A DNA stretch of 64,000 nt from Eutrigla gurnardus (Eukaryota > Chordata > Actinopteri > Perciformes > Triglidae), in contig OY741272.1 in NCBI GenBank assembly GCA_963514095.1, positions 24,569,230-24,633,229 of the forward strand, written 5' to 3'. Below, in pieces: positions 63,413 through 64,000 of the stretch. Position numbers and translations under genes: made by a program. Each line of letters starts with the position of its first letter. The stretch's first letter is position 1. Below the pieces are notes generated by a model. It was given only the letters and a program-made list of their open reading frames with translations. It had not been told where the DNA came from and searched no databases.

Positions 63413-64000
63413 CGTGACTCTGATGGCAGGACCCCCTGGACCTCTGTCAAGGGTCCTCTCCCAGATCATCATCCTTTGACCCACCCTCACTGCTGTTTGA
63501 AATCAGAGCCCCGCTCCTCTGCAAACTGGAGGAGACGGGTCTGTCCCTGTTTGTGTGCAGGAAGCTGCTCCGAGGAGGTCTGGCCTTAGTTGTCTTTCAA
63601 ATTAAGGCAGACATCCCAGGTGCAAAGGGCAAAGAGTTGGAGCTAATGGATACAAGGAAACGTCCACAGTTGATTCCTTACATAAGGATACTATTTGTAT
63701 TATATTCTTTGCCAAATCTTGTTTTATTTAATTGACACATAAGTTAAAGATTTCTTTTACAGAGGGGCATTTTGGATATCTCTTTTTATCAATACACGAA
63801 TCAGAACATAATGCCAACAGCCATACAAATGTCAATGTTTTTAAGAATATAATATCAGTCTATGAAATATTAACAATGTCCTCTGTTTAAAAAACCTTTT
63901 AGAATATGGTTTGTAATGAAACTGCAAAGTTTGGTGAGTTTGTGTGTCTAAGTCCTACTGAAGTGTGAAATCCATTTGCAAGATGAATAGGGTAAAAACT
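60270..64000 (+). other. srgap1 intron 1 (continues past the window)
   Basis: No second srgap1 exon, which would begin with the IRAQL-type heptad, was found. The intron carries the 63.05-kb hairpin, a poly(G) run at 63391-63411 and a low-repeat block at about 60780-61110. Confidence 0.65.
63030..63074 (+). repeat. Perfect 14-bp inverted repeat (hairpin) in srgap1 intron 1
   Basis: ACATTCAAAGCTTC (63030-63043) and GAAGCTTTGAATGT (63061-63074) are exact inverse complements around a 17-base loop, followed by an A-run. Confidence 0.85.

Overview
The window is nuclear DNA from a teleost fish, probably a percomorph. The evidence is intron-bearing genes with GT-AG junctions, many (CA)n/(GT)n microsatellites, dispersed repeats that I recognise from percomorph genomes, and proteins closest to fish versions of vertebrate genes. 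No prokaryotic, viral or plasmid features were seen. Five complete genes and the start of a sixth can be rebuilt exon by exon; in each complete gene the reading frame stays closed across all junctions. Family assignments rest on recalled protein families, not on a database search.

Layout. 1-14.5 kb is non-coding DNA downstream of a zinc-finger gene, with simple repeats and two old dispersed repeats. 14.5-38.3 kb is a ZNF536-family repressor gene on the minus strand: three coding exons (14695-14933, 20693-21583, 26903-28523), a 5' UTR in the first coding exon, a probable non-coding first exon ending at 37846, and large introns that hold CTCF-like motifs and a duplicated non-coding element. 38.3-42.3 kb is intergenic and contains a 35-copy, 21-bp minisatellite. 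42.9-50.1 kb is uri1 (minus, 11 coding exons). 52.0-53.6 kb is the c19orf12 orthologue (plus). 53.76-54.96 kb is uqcrfs1 (minus, 2 exons). 55.4-58.4 kb is rxylt1/tmem5 (plus, 6 exons). From 60.2 kb the first coding exon of srgap1 is present (plus); the rest of the window is its first intron.

How the genes relate. znf536, uri1, c19orf12 and uqcrfs1 are neighbours on human 19q12, while rxylt1 and srgap1 are neighbours on human 12q14. The window therefore joins two blocks that are separate in humans, and the join falls in the 447-bp space between the head-to-head genes uqcrfs1 and rxylt1. Human genes that lie among the first block (CCNE1, PLEKHF1, POP4, VSTM2B) are absent. The products act in unrelated places: neuronal transcriptional repression (znf536), the URI/prefoldin-like and RNA polymerase assembly machinery (uri1), a mitochondrial/ER membrane protein (c19orf12), respiratory complex III (uqcrfs1), Golgi O-mannosyl glycan synthesis on dystroglycan (rxylt1), and Slit-Robo signalling to Rho GTPases (srgap1).

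Points of most interest are the duplicated ~200-bp element in znf536 intron 1, the synteny join at a bidirectional promoter, the indel-free minisatellite, the reduced zinc-finger set of this znf536 copy, and the short Rieske presequence.
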